Source of the DNA: Planctomycetota bacterium
GTDB lineage: Bacteria > Planctomycetota > UBA1135 > GCA-002748355
DNA length: 64,000 nt
Direction: 5' to 3'
Assembly: GCA_020638795.1 (NCBI GenBank)
Contig: JACKHW010000001.1
Span: 558,001-622,000 of the forward strand
Positions 24,765 through 34,270 of this stretch are shown in pieces; the stretch's first letter is position 1; each line of letters opens with the position of its first letter. A program made the translations under genes and the position numbers. A model generated the notes under the pieces. It saw only the letters and a program-made list of their open reading frames with translations, ran no database searches and was not told where the DNA came from.

Positions 24765-26426
24765 TCAAGCCCGCGTTTGCTCGACGACCAGAATCGACAC
24801 GTCGTCCTCGCGCATGCCATCGCCTGCGTGCGCTTCGACCGCATCCAAGACGGCTTTTCGAACGGCTTCTGCACCGCTCGCCGCGTTCGCCCGGATGACC
24901 GACTGGAGACGTTCCATCTCGAACATGTCGTCGGTGCCCGGTGGCGCGGCTTCGACGACACCGTCGGTATAGAGGAAGAGTAGGTCGCCTGCCGCGAGCT
25001 CGAACTCGCTTTCCTCGTATTCGATGCCGGGAATGAACCCGAGTGGCGGGCCCGAGCTGTCGATCCGTTCGAACTCTTGGGACGCTGCACGCCAGACGAG
25101 GATCGGATTGTGGCCGGCGCTCGCGAGATGCACCTTGGTTCCACCGTGGGTGATCCTGCCGTGCACGGCCGTCAGGAACATCCCCGTGTCGCCAACTTCG
25201 CCGTGAATGATGTCGTTCATGCCGCTCAAGACGGTCGTGGGCGAAGAGCCGCGACTCTGTGCGCGGCAACCGGCGCGATACGAACTCATGAGCATCGCGC
25301 TGTTGATCCCATGACCGGAAACGTCCGCGATCGCGAGCACAATGTCGTCGTCGTCCGCATAGAGATCCACGTAGTCGCCACCGACGTAGAGCGCGGGCGT
25401 CGAACTCCAAGAAAATCGATGGTGACTCGAGTCCGGTGCCCGTGCTGGAATCAGGCGCTTCTGGAGCGTGCTCGCAATCTCGAGCTGATTGTCGAGAAGT
25501 CGAACGTGCACGAGTTCTTCTTGGATGTGGAGCCGATGGAAGAGTGCCGCCCCGAGTTCGGCGAGACGGCGTGCGCCCTCGGCTTTCGTGCGCGATCGGA
25601 TCGTGCGTTCGGACACATTGAAGGCGATCGCGATCCCACATGGCACGCCGTGATACTCGAGCGGCGTACCGATGATGTTTCGCAGCACGGGTGCGATGCG
25701 TTCTTTGTCGAGTGGACCGAGGTCCATGTTGGAGTTTCGTTCGAGGCGCACGCAGCCGGTCGCGAGCAAGCTAGGCGGCCACCAGGCTCCTTCCTTGTCC
25801 ACCAAGGATTCGAGCATGATCTCCGGCACTCCGATCGTGTGCTCGAGCATGAGTTCGGATTGTGCGTTTCCGACTTCTGCGAAGACGTAGATTGCCGCAG
25901 CCTCGGTGCTCAGCGACTTGCACCAGAGGTCGAGGAAGCGTGCTCCGACCGCAGAACGATCGGTCTCGCGGAAGAGCGATACGCCTTCTTGCAGCGCTTG
26001 CAGGCTCGACGCGTACTCGTCGAGGAGTTTGTCAGAACGTTCGGATAGTTTTTGATTGACGACTGCAGTCGTCCAATGCGCGAGGATTGCATCCAGGCGT
26101 TCGCGGTGGTCGGGCGCGCAGTCTTCCGTGGCGAGCACGATCCCGACGCGCTCACCGCCGTACGAAAGAGGAAGAACCGCCTTCGCGTTTGCGATCATCC
26201 TCTGGCGCAGGTCGGCATCGACCGGGAAAGGGCATACCCCTCGCGGTGTCCACTCGCACGTCGCGTTCTCGTCGTCTTCGAACAAGAGTACGGACTGTGC
26301 CGATGGCAGCAGCGTCTCGAGTTCACGCGCGAGCGAGAGACGTAACGCATCGAGCGTCCTCGCGACATGGAGGTCGCAGAGTGACTCGAAGAGATCCGTG
26401 CGAGCCGCGAGCACGTGCGGCCTCAA
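24765..26426 (-). CDS. GAF-SpoIIE protein phosphatase
   Basis: 553 residues from a TTG that overlaps the HDOD stop (TTGA); a GTG four codons later is an alternative. The N-terminal ~140 residues and the next ~150 (FLDLWCKSLSTEAAAIYVFA, then PLEYHGVPCGIAIAF) look like two GAF-type sensor modules. After a coiled linker (EIASTLQKRLIPAR) comes the SpoIIE/PP2C domain: VGGDYVDLY and ADVSGHGINSAMLMS (metal-binding Asp and Gly), FLTAVHGRI, ASAGHNPILVWR, and EDDVSILVVE near the end. Family knowledge: such proteins dephosphorylate anti-anti-sigma factors (STAS). Pairing with HDOD suggests a signalling operon. Confidence 0.88.
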   Translation of the reverse strand: MRPHVLAARTDLFESLCDLHVARTLDALRLSLARELETLLPSAQSVLLFEDDENATCEWTPRGVCPFPVDADLRQRMIANAKAVLPLSYGGERVGIVLATEDCAPDHRERLDAILAHWTTAVVNQKLSERSDKLLDEYASSLQALQEGVSLFRETDRSAVGARFLDLWCKSLSTEAAAIYVFAEVGNAQSELMLEHTIGVPEIMLESLVDKEGAWWPPSLLATGCVRLERNSNMDLGPLDKERIAPVLRNIIGTPLEYHGVPCGIAIAFNVSERTIRSRTKAEGARRLAELGAALFHRLHIQEELVHVRLLDNQLEIASTLQKRLIPARAPDSSHHRFSWSSTPALYVGGDYVDLYADDDDIVLAIADVSGHGINSAMLMSSYRAGCRAQSRGSSPTTVLSGMNDIIHGEVGDTGMFLTAVHGRITHGGTKVHLASAGHNPILVWRAASQEFERIDSSGPPLGFIPGIEYEESEFELAAGDLLFLYTDGVVEAAPPGTDDMFEMERLQSVIRANAASGAEAVRKAVLDAVEAHAGDGMREDDVSILVVEQTRA

Positions 26427-27310
26427 CCGCCAATGCGCGAGAGGCTCGTGACAGCGCTATCGACTGCTGGCTCGAGTTCGATCTCGAGATCCGTCCAGCA
26501 GTCATCGTCGATTCCGAGGATCGAGAGTGCGGTTTCGGAGCGGGACAGTTCGTTGTTCGTGCCCTCGGCATATCCGATTCCGCGCGCGCGGGCATAGTCG
26601 TGCGCAAGCCGGACGATCGCCCAGCTTTCGGCGGCATCGTCGTCGACCGTGGTCTCGTGATGCTTGGAAATGGCGTGATGCACCAGCGGGCTCAACCCCC
26701 ATTTCTCCGCAACGAGAGCTCCGGCTTCTTGATGATCGATGCCGAGCGCCGTGCGTTCTTGCTCCGCGCTGTCGTGCGAGGCGTCGATCGTGATGCCTTC
26801 TTCGTGCAGGTAGGGAGCGAGGAGGAGCTTGCCGATGTCGTGCAGGAGGCCAGCGACGAACACCTCTTCTCGCACGTCCGGATGCTTGCGCAGCTCCTTC
26901 GCGATCGTGCGCGATGCTGCGGCGACCGCGACCGAGTGCAGCCACAGGCCCTTGGACCCGTAGCCGTAGCAACGATAGTCGCGTTCCATGTAGTTGCCAG
27001 TGCTCGCGGCGAGCACGAGGCTTCGCAAGCTGCGGAACCCGAGCACCATCACGGCCTGCCCGATCGTGCGCACGGGACTCGCGACTGCATAGAACGGCGA
27101 ATTCACGACGCGAAGCATCTTCGCGACGAGTGGACCGTCGTTCTTGAGAAGGTCCTCGAACTGTTGAATCTCCGCGCCTTTGTCCGCGACGAGTCGGAGG
27201 ACTTCGACGACGACATCCGGAAGCGAAGGAATGAGTTCGCTTTTTTGGAGGATTTCACGACGTGTCCGCTCGCGCTGCGCGAGCTTGGACATCGAACTAC
27301 TCAGAGCCAT
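26423..27310 (-). CDS. HDOD domain protein
   Basis: 295 residues, ATG at 27310. The HDOD domain spans residues ~20-230: LIPSLPDVVVEVLRLV, then a region ending RVVNSPFYAVASPVRTIG, and the degenerate HD core FVAGLLHDIGKLLLAPYL. The HD pair is present (LLHDIGK), more complete than in many HDOD proteins. Family knowledge: HDOD proteins are regulatory, often in c-di-GMP, chemotaxis or stress pathways, usually without phosphodiesterase activity. First gene of the HDOD-SpoIIE pair, with translational coupling. The 100-base gap upstream should hold divergent promoters with the gene at 27411. Confidence 0.88.
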   Translation of the reverse strand: MALSSSMSKLAQRERTRREILQKSELIPSLPDVVVEVLRLVADKGAEIQQFEDLLKNDGPLVAKMLRVVNSPFYAVASPVRTIGQAVMVLGFRSLRSLVLAASTGNYMERDYRCYGYGSKGLWLHSVAVAAASRTIAKELRKHPDVREEVFVAGLLHDIGKLLLAPYLHEEGITIDASHDSAEQERTALGIDHQEAGALVAEKWGLSPLVHHAISKHHETTVDDDAAESWAIVRLAHDYARARGIGYAEGTNNELSRSETALSILGIDDDCWTDLEIELEPAVDSAVTSLSRIGG

Positions 27311-27410
27311 GATTTACCCGCCTGGACCGAGGTAAACTGCGTGCGTTCTCGGCACGAACGTTTCATCGAGTACGAAGTGGGGTCGGCTTGAGTCGCAGCT
27401 GTGGTTCGCG

Positions 27411-29303
27411 ATGTGCACGGCCTTGCCAAGGAGTGTTGTGATTCACTGCGCCCTAGTTCTTTTTCTGGCGCTCGTCTCGAGCCGGCCGTCGCAGACCGCG
27501 GCCCTGCTATGCTCGGCAGCGCAGGCGGAAGAGTCGCTCGAAGCCCTGTGCACGAAGTTCCGACGGCACGACCAGGATCGCGATGGGAAGCCCGAACTCC
27601 TGAGCCTGAAGGTCGTCACCAAGCAAGGTTCGAGCGGGTCTCTCGTGCTGATCCTCGTCGAGAACCGACTGGACGAGCCACCGTTCTCGAACGCGCTGCA
27701 GCCACGGATTCGGCGCCTGGTCGAGGATCTCGCCGCCGAAGGCCGTCAGGCCGCAGCCATTCGTGTCGCACTCGCCGTGGACGGGCGCCACCGAGATGGG
27801 CGATTCGTGTTGGCGCTGCGCGACTTCCTGCGTGCGGTCCATTCGCTGTGTGTCCGGAACGGGACCGAGCTCGAAGGCTGCGTGCTCCTCGGTCACTTTC
27901 CGGACGCGTTTCTCGTGCGAACCTGCAACTGGCGCAAGAAGGAGACCGTCACGATCAAGACGAGTGACGGTGAGAAGCGCGTGTTCCGCGATACCGCGTA
28001 CGTGCGACGCGTGCCCGAAGACGTCGCGCATCGGGCGGACATCGTGCTCGCGGATCTCGACGGTGCGTGGGAGCACGTTTACGTCGAAGCGCCCTCGCGC
28101 TTTCCGCGCACGATCGCCGCGTTCGACAAGGCGATCCCTGCGCATGGCGGCGTCTGTGTCGCGCTCGAGGAGGGCACCATCGAGTTTGAAGACGCGTTCC
28201 ACATCTCCGACGGGAAACTCGAAGTGCTCCTGCGCGCGGATGGCGGGCAGGATATTCGACTGTTCGATCGCAGTGCGGATCACGAGTGTAGCGACGCGGA
28301 TCGTGTCCGACCCAATATCATCGCGCATCCCGATATCCACGTGTCGCGCATCGATGCACGCGGCGCCGCCGAAGGTGCTCGCACGGACGTCGAAGACGCG
28401 CACGGTAAGAAGCTGTTGGACGCGTCGGGGCAACCGCAGGCCTTGCACTTCGAGAACAAGGCAGCGGTTCCAGACTGGCGTTCGTTGTGGGAGCACGACC
28501 CGCTGATGGAGTGTCGTTTGCTCGCCGAGTACCTCGACCGTAACCATGCCTATCGCACGGGCGAGGCCGAAGTGGCGTGGCGTCCTGCGTCGCTCGCGTG
28601 TGGTCTCGGATCCGGGTTCGGTGATGTCGTGCGTGCAGCGAAGGATTGGGATGAGTTCGAGCCGGACGAAGCGGATGTGCACGGCCAACCGGAACTCGTT
28701 CGTGTCGCGGAGTGGCTCGGCTATCCCGCGGTCTTGCGAACGTTGCGTGCACACAGTGATCCCTGGGGCTCCGTCTTCGGAAAGCCCGCGGTTCGCGCGC
28801 TCGACGAAGCGGTGAAGACGCCGTGGTCGTTCACGCAGCGCGGCGACACGCTCGTGCCGTCCCTCGAAGTCGCGTGCCAGAATGGCAAGCTCGACTGGTT
28901 CTTGCTCCGCACGCTCTACGAGAACGACCTCGTTGTGAAGTCGCCTTCGATCTACGTGCACACGGGTTGTCACGGCATCTCACCGCCCGGTGCTGCCAAA
29001 GTCGCGTTCGATGACCCCGGCTACGGGCGCAGACAAGGGGCGGAGTCGATCCTCTTCTTCGGCAACGCGCTCGCGCTGATCGGGCGCGCGAAGGTGTTCT
29101 ACGACGCTCCGCGCGGATTCTGCGAAGCGCTCGGAGAAGGCAAGACGGTCGGCGCCGCCTGGGCGCGCTACTTCGAACTCGAGAGCCAAGCCGAGAGCTG
29201 GAGTCGGGTCGGCGGCGACATCGGTCGCAAGCGGAGCTACTTCTGGAGCCTGCTCGGCGACTTCACGCTGAAGCTGCGACGCGACGCGAAGGAAAGGCGC
29301 TGA
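27411..29303 (+). CDS. Secreted C25 (gingipain)-like protein
   Basis: 630 residues from ATG 27411, with an uncleaved-looking N-terminal hydrophobic segment (VVIHCALVLFLALVSS). A short EF-hand-like stretch (DQDRDGKPELL) follows. The middle contains ADIVLADLDGAWEHVY, reminiscent of the ADLDGxW segment of peptidase C25. The end has SIYVHTGCHGISPPGA, ILFFGNALALIGRAKVF and KRSYFWSLLGDFTLKL, resembling the catalytic-Cys loop and the final GDPTL motif of that family. The separate GHG histidine motif is not evident, so it may be inactive or highly diverged. Probably periplasmic or secreted. Assignment is moderate only. Confidence 0.5.
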   Translation: MCTALPRSVVIHCALVLFLALVSSRPSQTAALLCSAAQAEESLEALCTKFRRHDQDRDGKPELLSLKVVTKQGSSGSLVLILVENRLDEPPFSNALQPRIRRLVEDLAAEGRQAAAIRVALAVDGRHRDGRFVLALRDFLRAVHSLCVRNGTELEGCVLLGHFPDAFLVRTCNWRKKETVTIKTSDGEKRVFRDTAYVRRVPEDVAHRADIVLADLDGAWEHVYVEAPSRFPRTIAAFDKAIPAHGGVCVALEEGTIEFEDAFHISDGKLEVLLRADGGQDIRLFDRSADHECSDADRVRPNIIAHPDIHVSRIDARGAAEGARTDVEDAHGKKLLDASGQPQALHFENKAAVPDWRSLWEHDPLMECRLLAEYLDRNHAYRTGEAEVAWRPASLACGLGSGFGDVVRAAKDWDEFEPDEADVHGQPELVRVAEWLGYPAVLRTLRAHSDPWGSVFGKPAVRALDEAVKTPWSFTQRGDTLVPSLEVACQNGKLDWFLLRTLYENDLVVKSPSIYVHTGCHGISPPGAAKVAFDDPGYGRRQGAESILFFGNALALIGRAKVFYDAPRGFCEALGEGKTVGAAWARYFELESQAESWSRVGGDIGRKRSYFWSLLGDFTLKLRRDAKERR

Positions 29304-29304
29304 G

Positions 29305-30078
29305 TCAGCGCCGTCCCTTCCCCTTGCGCTTCTTGTCCTGACGTTTGCCCGGCGTCTTCGGCGGCTGGCGGAATCCCTTCCGCGCTTGTTGCAGCTGACC
29401 CATGCTCTGCGGTGGACGTTCGAAGCCGAGCGCATACCACTGCATGCCGAACACACCCATGTTGGGCTTGTTGCCGTTCTGTAGACGCAGCAAGTTGCTC
29501 TTGGACGTTTCGTCGTCCTTCTCCTTGGCGAGGTGGCGTTGGAGCACGGCCATCGCACCGGGTGTGTCACCTTCCTTGTGGAGGATCCACGCGTAGGCGT
29601 GGTAGAGGAGGACGTTGCGCCGGTTGTAGGGGATCGCTTTGTCCAGCACTCGTTTCGTCGCGTCGAACCGCCCGTCCTTGTAGTGAATCGTCGCAAGGAG
29701 GAGCTGGCCTTCCGAAGCGCGTTTGCTCGCTTTCGTGAGATGCTCGAGAGCCTTCTCCTTGTCTCCGAGATGGTGCGCGAAGATCCCGATCTGCGCGTGG
29801 AGCTGTCCGGTCAGCATCGGCATCCACTTGCCGAGCGGAAGCATGGACTCGAGAACGTCGACCGCCTGCTCGACGCGGCCGCTCTCGGCGAGCTTCTGCG
29901 CTTGCAAGAAACTCGGCTCGATCACGCGCCGCAGCCTCCGGGCGAACCAGATCCACGTCACCGCGAACACCAGGAACCCGAGGAAAATCCCGAGGCCCCA
30001 GCCTCCCCAGATCGGGACGAGGCCCCAGACGAGAATGACGAGAAGTGCCGCCGCGGCTGCGATCAAGATCGAATACAT
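29305..30078 (-). CDS. Membrane-anchored TPR protein
   Basis: 257 residues. The ATG at 30078 is chosen over a much longer upstream frame (that part is antisense to recG) because it starts two membrane helices: MYSILIAAAAALLVILVWGL and GIFLGFLVFAVTWIWFARRL. After that come TPR-like helices (AQKLAESGRVEQAVDVLESM, then KALEHLTKASKRASEGQLLL) and a strongly basic tail (PGKRQDKKRKGKGRR). Ends one base from the stop of the convergent 27411 gene. Function unknown. Confidence 0.72.
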   Translation of the reverse strand: MYSILIAAAAALLVILVWGLVPIWGGWGLGIFLGFLVFAVTWIWFARRLRRVIEPSFLQAQKLAESGRVEQAVDVLESMLPLGKWMPMLTGQLHAQIGIFAHHLGDKEKALEHLTKASKRASEGQLLLATIHYKDGRFDATKRVLDKAIPYNRRNVLLYHAYAWILHKEGDTPGAMAVLQRHLAKEKDDETSKSNLLRLQNGNKPNMGVFGMQWYALGFERPPQSMGQLQQARKGFRQPPKTPGKRQDKKRKGKGRR

Positions 30079-30229
30079 CGGCCGTTGGTTTAGCAGTCCC
30101 TGCAGGCGGTGAAAACGCCGGGCATCCATTCGGGGGCGTGGATTCGCGCGAGGGCGGTGCGGTCCCGAAGCGCGACTGGCGTGTGCGAGATCCTTGAGTG
30201 TGGGCCGCGTGCGTTCATCATGTCGCCGC

Positions 30230-30235
30230 AGGAGG
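30230..30235 (+). promoter_or_regulatory. Shine-Dalgarno AGGAGG of recG
   Basis: Lies 5 bases before GTG 30241 and selects that start over ATG 30220 and ATG 30259. Confidence 0.65.
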
Positions 30236-30240
30236 TGGCA

Positions 30241-32307
30241 GTGGACGAAGGGGGTGCGATGCGGCGGAGCTCGCTCGAGGACCTGCGCGGTATCGGCAAG
30301 GTCACGGCGACGCGTCTTCGGGCAGCGGGTGTGGCCAACCCGGTACAGCTCGCGTGCTATCTGCCGCGCGGCTGGCGCACGTTCGCGCGGCGATCCGACC
30401 TGAGCGACGAGGACTTCGGCGTCCTCGTCGAGGTGCACGCGCGCTGCTTGCGCGCGCGGACACGCCCGGGGCGCGTACCCTGTTGTGAGGCGCGTTTCGA
30501 ACTCGTGGACGCGACGGGAGACGTGCGGCAGGTCGTAGCGAGCTTCTTTGGCAATCGGCACCTCGCTGCGAAGCTCGCGGGTGAGCACGTGTGGCGTGTG
30601 CGTGGGCGAGTCGCGGCGCGGCAAAAGCTCGCCTACCGCCTCGAGGCTGCAGAAGTGGCGCGTTCTGCTGCGAGCGCTGAGCAGAGTCCGGTGCGCGCGA
30701 GCGGCGAGCTGCGCTACGAACCTCGCTATCCGCGCATCGCCGGCGTACCGGATCGGACCTTGCGCACGGCGATCGAGGACGCGCTCAGGGTCGTGCACGA
30801 CGAGCGACCCGACGCGACACGGGCGGATCCGCACGAGCGCGCCGAGCTTCTCGAGAGTTTGCGACTCCCATCCCTCGTCGAGGCGCTGATCGAAGTTCAC
30901 CGGCCGAGCCACGATCCGGAACGTCTCGAGTCCGCGCGACGACGCGTGGCGCTCTTCGAGGCGCGAGCAGTGCTGCGCGATGTTCGCAAGCGGCGCGAGC
31001 GCTGGCGGACTCGACGCGCGTTCGCGTTGCCGTCCGACGAGCGCTTGCTCGCGCGCGTGCGCGCGCGGCTGCCCTTCGCGCCGTCATCCGAACAAGAGCG
31101 TTGCATCACCGAGATCCTCGAAGATCTCGCTCGAGAGCGCCCGATGGCGCGCTTGCTACAAGGCGATGTCGGTAGCGGCAAGACGCTGGTCGCGATGGCA
31201 GCCGCGCTCGTCGCGGGTGCAGCGCAGAAGCAGACGGCCTTGCTCGCGCCGACGACGATGCTCGCGCGGCAGCACGTCACGCGCTTCTCCGAGCGGCTCG
31301 CCGGGTCGCGTTTGCCGGTCATTCGTTTCCTCCAAGGCATGAGCAAGCGCGAGCGCGCAGAAGCGCTTGCGCGCTTCCGCACCGGCGAGCCGTGCATCGC
31401 GATCGGCACCCATGCGCTCCTCGGCAAGGACGTCGAGTTCGGCGCGCTCGGACTGATGATCGTCGACGAGCAGCAGCGGTTCGGGGTCGGTCAGCGAGGT
31501 GCGCTCTTCACGCGGGCTGGAGACGTCGCGCCGCACGTGCTCGTCATGAGTGCGACGCCGATTCCGCGCAGCTACGCGAACGCGCTCTTCGGAGACCTCG
31601 ACCTGAGCGAGCTCCGTGCACTTCCTACCTCGCGTCCGCCTGTGCAGACCTCGCTCTGCATCGGACGCGATTGGCCCGAGATCTGCGAGGCGATCCGACA
31701 CGAAGTCGATCGTGGGGGACGGGTCTACGTCGTCTGCCCGCGCATTGGTCCGTCGACCGATCTCGAGGATGCCGAAACGAGCAACGAGACTCGTGACGAT
31801 GATGCTGCCGACGACGCTGCGCTCACGACCTTCACGGAGTTGTCGCGCATCGTGCCCTCGCTCCTCGTCCACGGTCGGATGGACACGGGCGATGTTGCAC
31901 GAGCGCAGGACGCGTTCCGCAGTGGAAGCGTCCGATGTCTCGTCGCGACGACCGTCGTCGAAGTCGGGCTCGACGTCCCGGAAGCGACGTGGATGGTCGT
32001 TCGCGGAGCGGATCGACTCGGCTTGTCCCAGTTGCACCAGCTCCGTGGGCGCGTCGGACGCGGGCAACGCAGTGGGCGCTGCTTGCTCGTCACCGATACC
32101 CCGAACGACCGACTGCGCATTCTCGAGAAGAGTTCGGACGGATTCGAGATCGCCGAAGCGGACTGGCAGCAGCGCGGGTCCGGGGATCTCGCAGGAAGCC
32201 TGCAGCACGGGCATCTGCGCTTTCGGTGCCTCGATCTCGCGCGCGACCTGGACCTATTGCGTGTCGCCGCTCGGGAGGAGACCGCTTTTTCGAAGGGCGT
32301 CCGCTGA
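30241..32307 (+). CDS. recG: ATP-dependent DNA helicase RecG
   Basis: 688 residues from GTG 30241, the usual RecG length. The N-terminal wedge/OB region begins LEDLRGIGKVTATRLRAAGV (HhH-like) and continues LPRGWRTF. The helicase core shows Walker A LLQGDVGSGKTLVAMAAA, DEAD-type motif II VDEQQRFGVGQR, SATPIPRSYANALFGDLDLS, and helicase-C motifs LVATTVVEVGLDVPEA and LHQLRGRVGRG. Family knowledge: RecG remodels stalled forks and branched DNA. The C-terminus (FRCLDLARDLDLLRVA) matches the family end. Divergent from the membrane TPR gene. Confidence 0.96.
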   Translation: MDEGGAMRRSSLEDLRGIGKVTATRLRAAGVANPVQLACYLPRGWRTFARRSDLSDEDFGVLVEVHARCLRARTRPGRVPCCEARFELVDATGDVRQVVASFFGNRHLAAKLAGEHVWRVRGRVAARQKLAYRLEAAEVARSAASAEQSPVRASGELRYEPRYPRIAGVPDRTLRTAIEDALRVVHDERPDATRADPHERAELLESLRLPSLVEALIEVHRPSHDPERLESARRRVALFEARAVLRDVRKRRERWRTRRAFALPSDERLLARVRARLPFAPSSEQERCITEILEDLARERPMARLLQGDVGSGKTLVAMAAALVAGAAQKQTALLAPTTMLARQHVTRFSERLAGSRLPVIRFLQGMSKRERAEALARFRTGEPCIAIGTHALLGKDVEFGALGLMIVDEQQRFGVGQRGALFTRAGDVAPHVLVMSATPIPRSYANALFGDLDLSELRALPTSRPPVQTSLCIGRDWPEICEAIRHEVDRGGRVYVVCPRIGPSTDLEDAETSNETRDDDAADDAALTTFTELSRIVPSLLVHGRMDTGDVARAQDAFRSGSVRCLVATTVVEVGLDVPEATWMVVRGADRLGLSQLHQLRGRVGRGQRSGRCLLVTDTPNDRLRILEKSSDGFEIAEADWQQRGSGDLAGSLQHGHLRFRCLDLARDLDLLRVAAREETAFSKGVR

Positions 32308-32373
32308 CCGTTCGCTACGATCGCTCGATCGGGTTCCGAAACAAGCTCAGCGAAACACGCTCAAAGGGGCACC

Positions 32374-33276
32374 TTGACCTACGTCGCACTCTTCACTGGC
32401 CAGGGCTCGCAGTTCGCGGGAATGGGGCGTGAGCTCTACGAACACGACGACTCCGCGCGCGCCACGCTCGACGAAGCCGATCGCCTTCTCCCCGGGTTGC
32501 TCGGTCTCTGTTTCGAAGGCCCCGATGATCAGCTCGTGCGCACGGAGAACACGCAGCCGTGCGTCCTCGCGGTCGACGTTGCCGCGTATCGAGCGCATGG
32601 CAAGACCCCGAGAATCGCGGCCGGTCATTCGCTCGGCGAATACGCGGCGTTGGTCGCAGCGGGGTCGATCGCGTTCGAGGATGCGTTGCCACTCGTAAGG
32701 GCGCGTGCCCGAGCGATGCAGACCGCCGTGCCCGAAGGTACGGGTGGCATGGTCGCACTCTTGCGCATGACCGAGGACGAAGCGCGTGCGGCTGCCGCGG
32801 AGACAAAGAGCGGCATCTGCGAACTCGCCAACTTCAATGCGCCTGGTCAATACGTGATGTCGGGCGAGATCGCCGCGATGAAAGAACTCGCGGAGCGCTT
32901 CGGTCGGAGGCAAGCTGTCTTGCTGCCGGTGAGCGTGCCGTTCCATTCGTCGATGCTCGCGGACGCCGCAGCGCAGTTCGCGTCGACGCTTGCCCAAGTC
33001 GAGATCCGAGACGCGGCGTTCCCGGTCGTGAGTAACGTCGACGCGCGCCCGCGCACGAAGGCCGCCGACCTGCGCGATGCGCTCACCCGTCAGTTCGCGT
33101 CGTCGGTGTTGTGGCAACCGTCGATCGAGGCGTTGTTCGATGCTGGGCACACGGAGTTCGTCGAGTTCGGCCCGAAGCCCACGCTCACGAAGATGGTCGA
33201 GCAGATCGCGAAACCCCGCGGCATCGAAGTGACGACGAAGGCCATCAGCAAGGCCGATGACCTCGAAGGCGCTTGA
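32374..33276 (+). CDS. fabD: Malonyl-CoA:ACP transacylase FabD
   Basis: 300 residues from a TTG start (LTYVALFTGQGSQ read as Met), with a purine-rich AAAGGGG upstream. Motifs: FTGQGSQFAGMG near the start, nucleophile GHSLGEYAAL with Ser86, RARAMQ (substrate Arg), LANFNAPGQYVMSG, and the catalytic His in VPFHSSML. Transfers malonate from CoA to acyl carrier protein in fatty acid synthesis. The end overlaps lpxK by 20 bases. Following genes are lipid A/core genes, so this is a membrane-lipid cluster. Confidence 0.96.
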   Translation: MTYVALFTGQGSQFAGMGRELYEHDDSARATLDEADRLLPGLLGLCFEGPDDQLVRTENTQPCVLAVDVAAYRAHGKTPRIAAGHSLGEYAALVAAGSIAFEDALPLVRARARAMQTAVPEGTGGMVALLRMTEDEARAAAAETKSGICELANFNAPGQYVMSGEIAAMKELAERFGRRQAVLLPVSVPFHSSMLADAAAQFASTLAQVEIRDAAFPVVSNVDARPRTKAADLRDALTRQFASSVLWQPSIEALFDAGHTEFVEFGPKPTLTKMVEQIAKPRGIEVTTKAISKADDLEGA

Positions 33277-34270
33277 GCCGCGGCCCTGGCTCACGCCGCT
33301 GTCGTGGCTCTATCGAGGCGTGGTCGCTGCGCGCAACATGACGTTCGATCGCGGGTGGCGACGGATCGACAGGTTGCCCGTTCCCGTCGTCTCCGTCGGA
33401 AACCTCACGGTTGGCGGGACCGGGAAGACGCCGTTCATCGTCCTGTTGGTCGAGAGGTTCCAAAAAGCGGGGCTGCGTGTCGGTGTGCTCGCACGCGGAT
33501 ACGGGAAGCGCACGGGCCAAGACCTCAACGACGAGGGTGAACTTCTCGCGCGACGGTTTCCCGGGCTGCCGCAGGTTCAAGAACCGAGTCGTTTCGCTGG
33601 AGGACAGAGGCTCCTCCGCGATCACCGCGTTGACGTCGTGCTGCTGGACGACGGCTTCCAGCATCGGATGCTGCACCGCGATGTCGATGTCTGCCTCGTC
33701 GACGCGAAGGAGCCTCTCGACCGGGCACTGCTACCCGCAGGCTGGGCGCGCGAACCGGCTTCGTCCCTTGCGCGCGCCGACGTGTGCGTCCTGACCGGTG
33801 CCGAGCGCGTGAGCGACAACGATCTGCGAGCGCGTATCGACGAGGTTCGATCGCGATTCGACGGCATGCCGTGCTACGCGGTCAAGACCACCGTGAGGGA
33901 TCTCGTCGAGTATCCGGGTGGCGCCGTTCACACGCCGACATCCCTCGAGGGTCGCCCCGTCGTCCTCGTTGCAGCGATCGCGCGGCCCGAGCGCTTCGAG
34001 TCGAGCGCGCTCGCGCTCGGCTGCGACGTCGTCGAGCGACACTGGCTCCGGGATCACCAAGAGATCGACGCATCGTTCTTGGCCGACAAGAGCCGCGACG
34101 CGCAGGCGCGCGATGCATGGCTCCTACTCACAGAGAAGGACGAAGCGCGCCTCCGTCTGCCGCCGGACGCGGGACCGACACGGCACGTGCTCCGCATCCG
34201 CTCGGAGTTCACGCACGATCCGGGGATCGAAGCGTTCTTGCCCGCCGTACTCGCGAGCACCGTGTCCTGA
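33257..34270 (+). CDS. lpxK: Tetraacyldisaccharide 4'-kinase
   Basis: 337 residues. Walker A in VSVGNLTVGGTGKTPF, then VGVLARGYGKRTG, a DVVLLDDGFQHRMLHRDVD stretch with the conserved DDGFQH, and a C-terminal LLTEKDEARL. Adds phosphate to the 4' position of the lipid A disaccharide precursor at the inner membrane (N-terminal membrane-associated helix PLSWLYRGVVAARN). Start ATG lies inside the end of fabD; the stop overlaps the next gene (TGATG). Shows that this organism makes lipid A. Confidence 0.95.
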   Translation: MTSKALEPRPWLTPLSWLYRGVVAARNMTFDRGWRRIDRLPVPVVSVGNLTVGGTGKTPFIVLLVERFQKAGLRVGVLARGYGKRTGQDLNDEGELLARRFPGLPQVQEPSRFAGGQRLLRDHRVDVVLLDDGFQHRMLHRDVDVCLVDAKEPLDRALLPAGWAREPASSLARADVCVLTGAERVSDNDLRARIDEVRSRFDGMPCYAVKTTVRDLVEYPGGAVHTPTSLEGRPVVLVAAIARPERFESSALALGCDVVERHWLRDHQEIDASFLADKSRDAQARDAWLLLTEKDEARLRLPPDAGPTRHVLRIRSEFTHDPGIEAFLPAVLASTVS

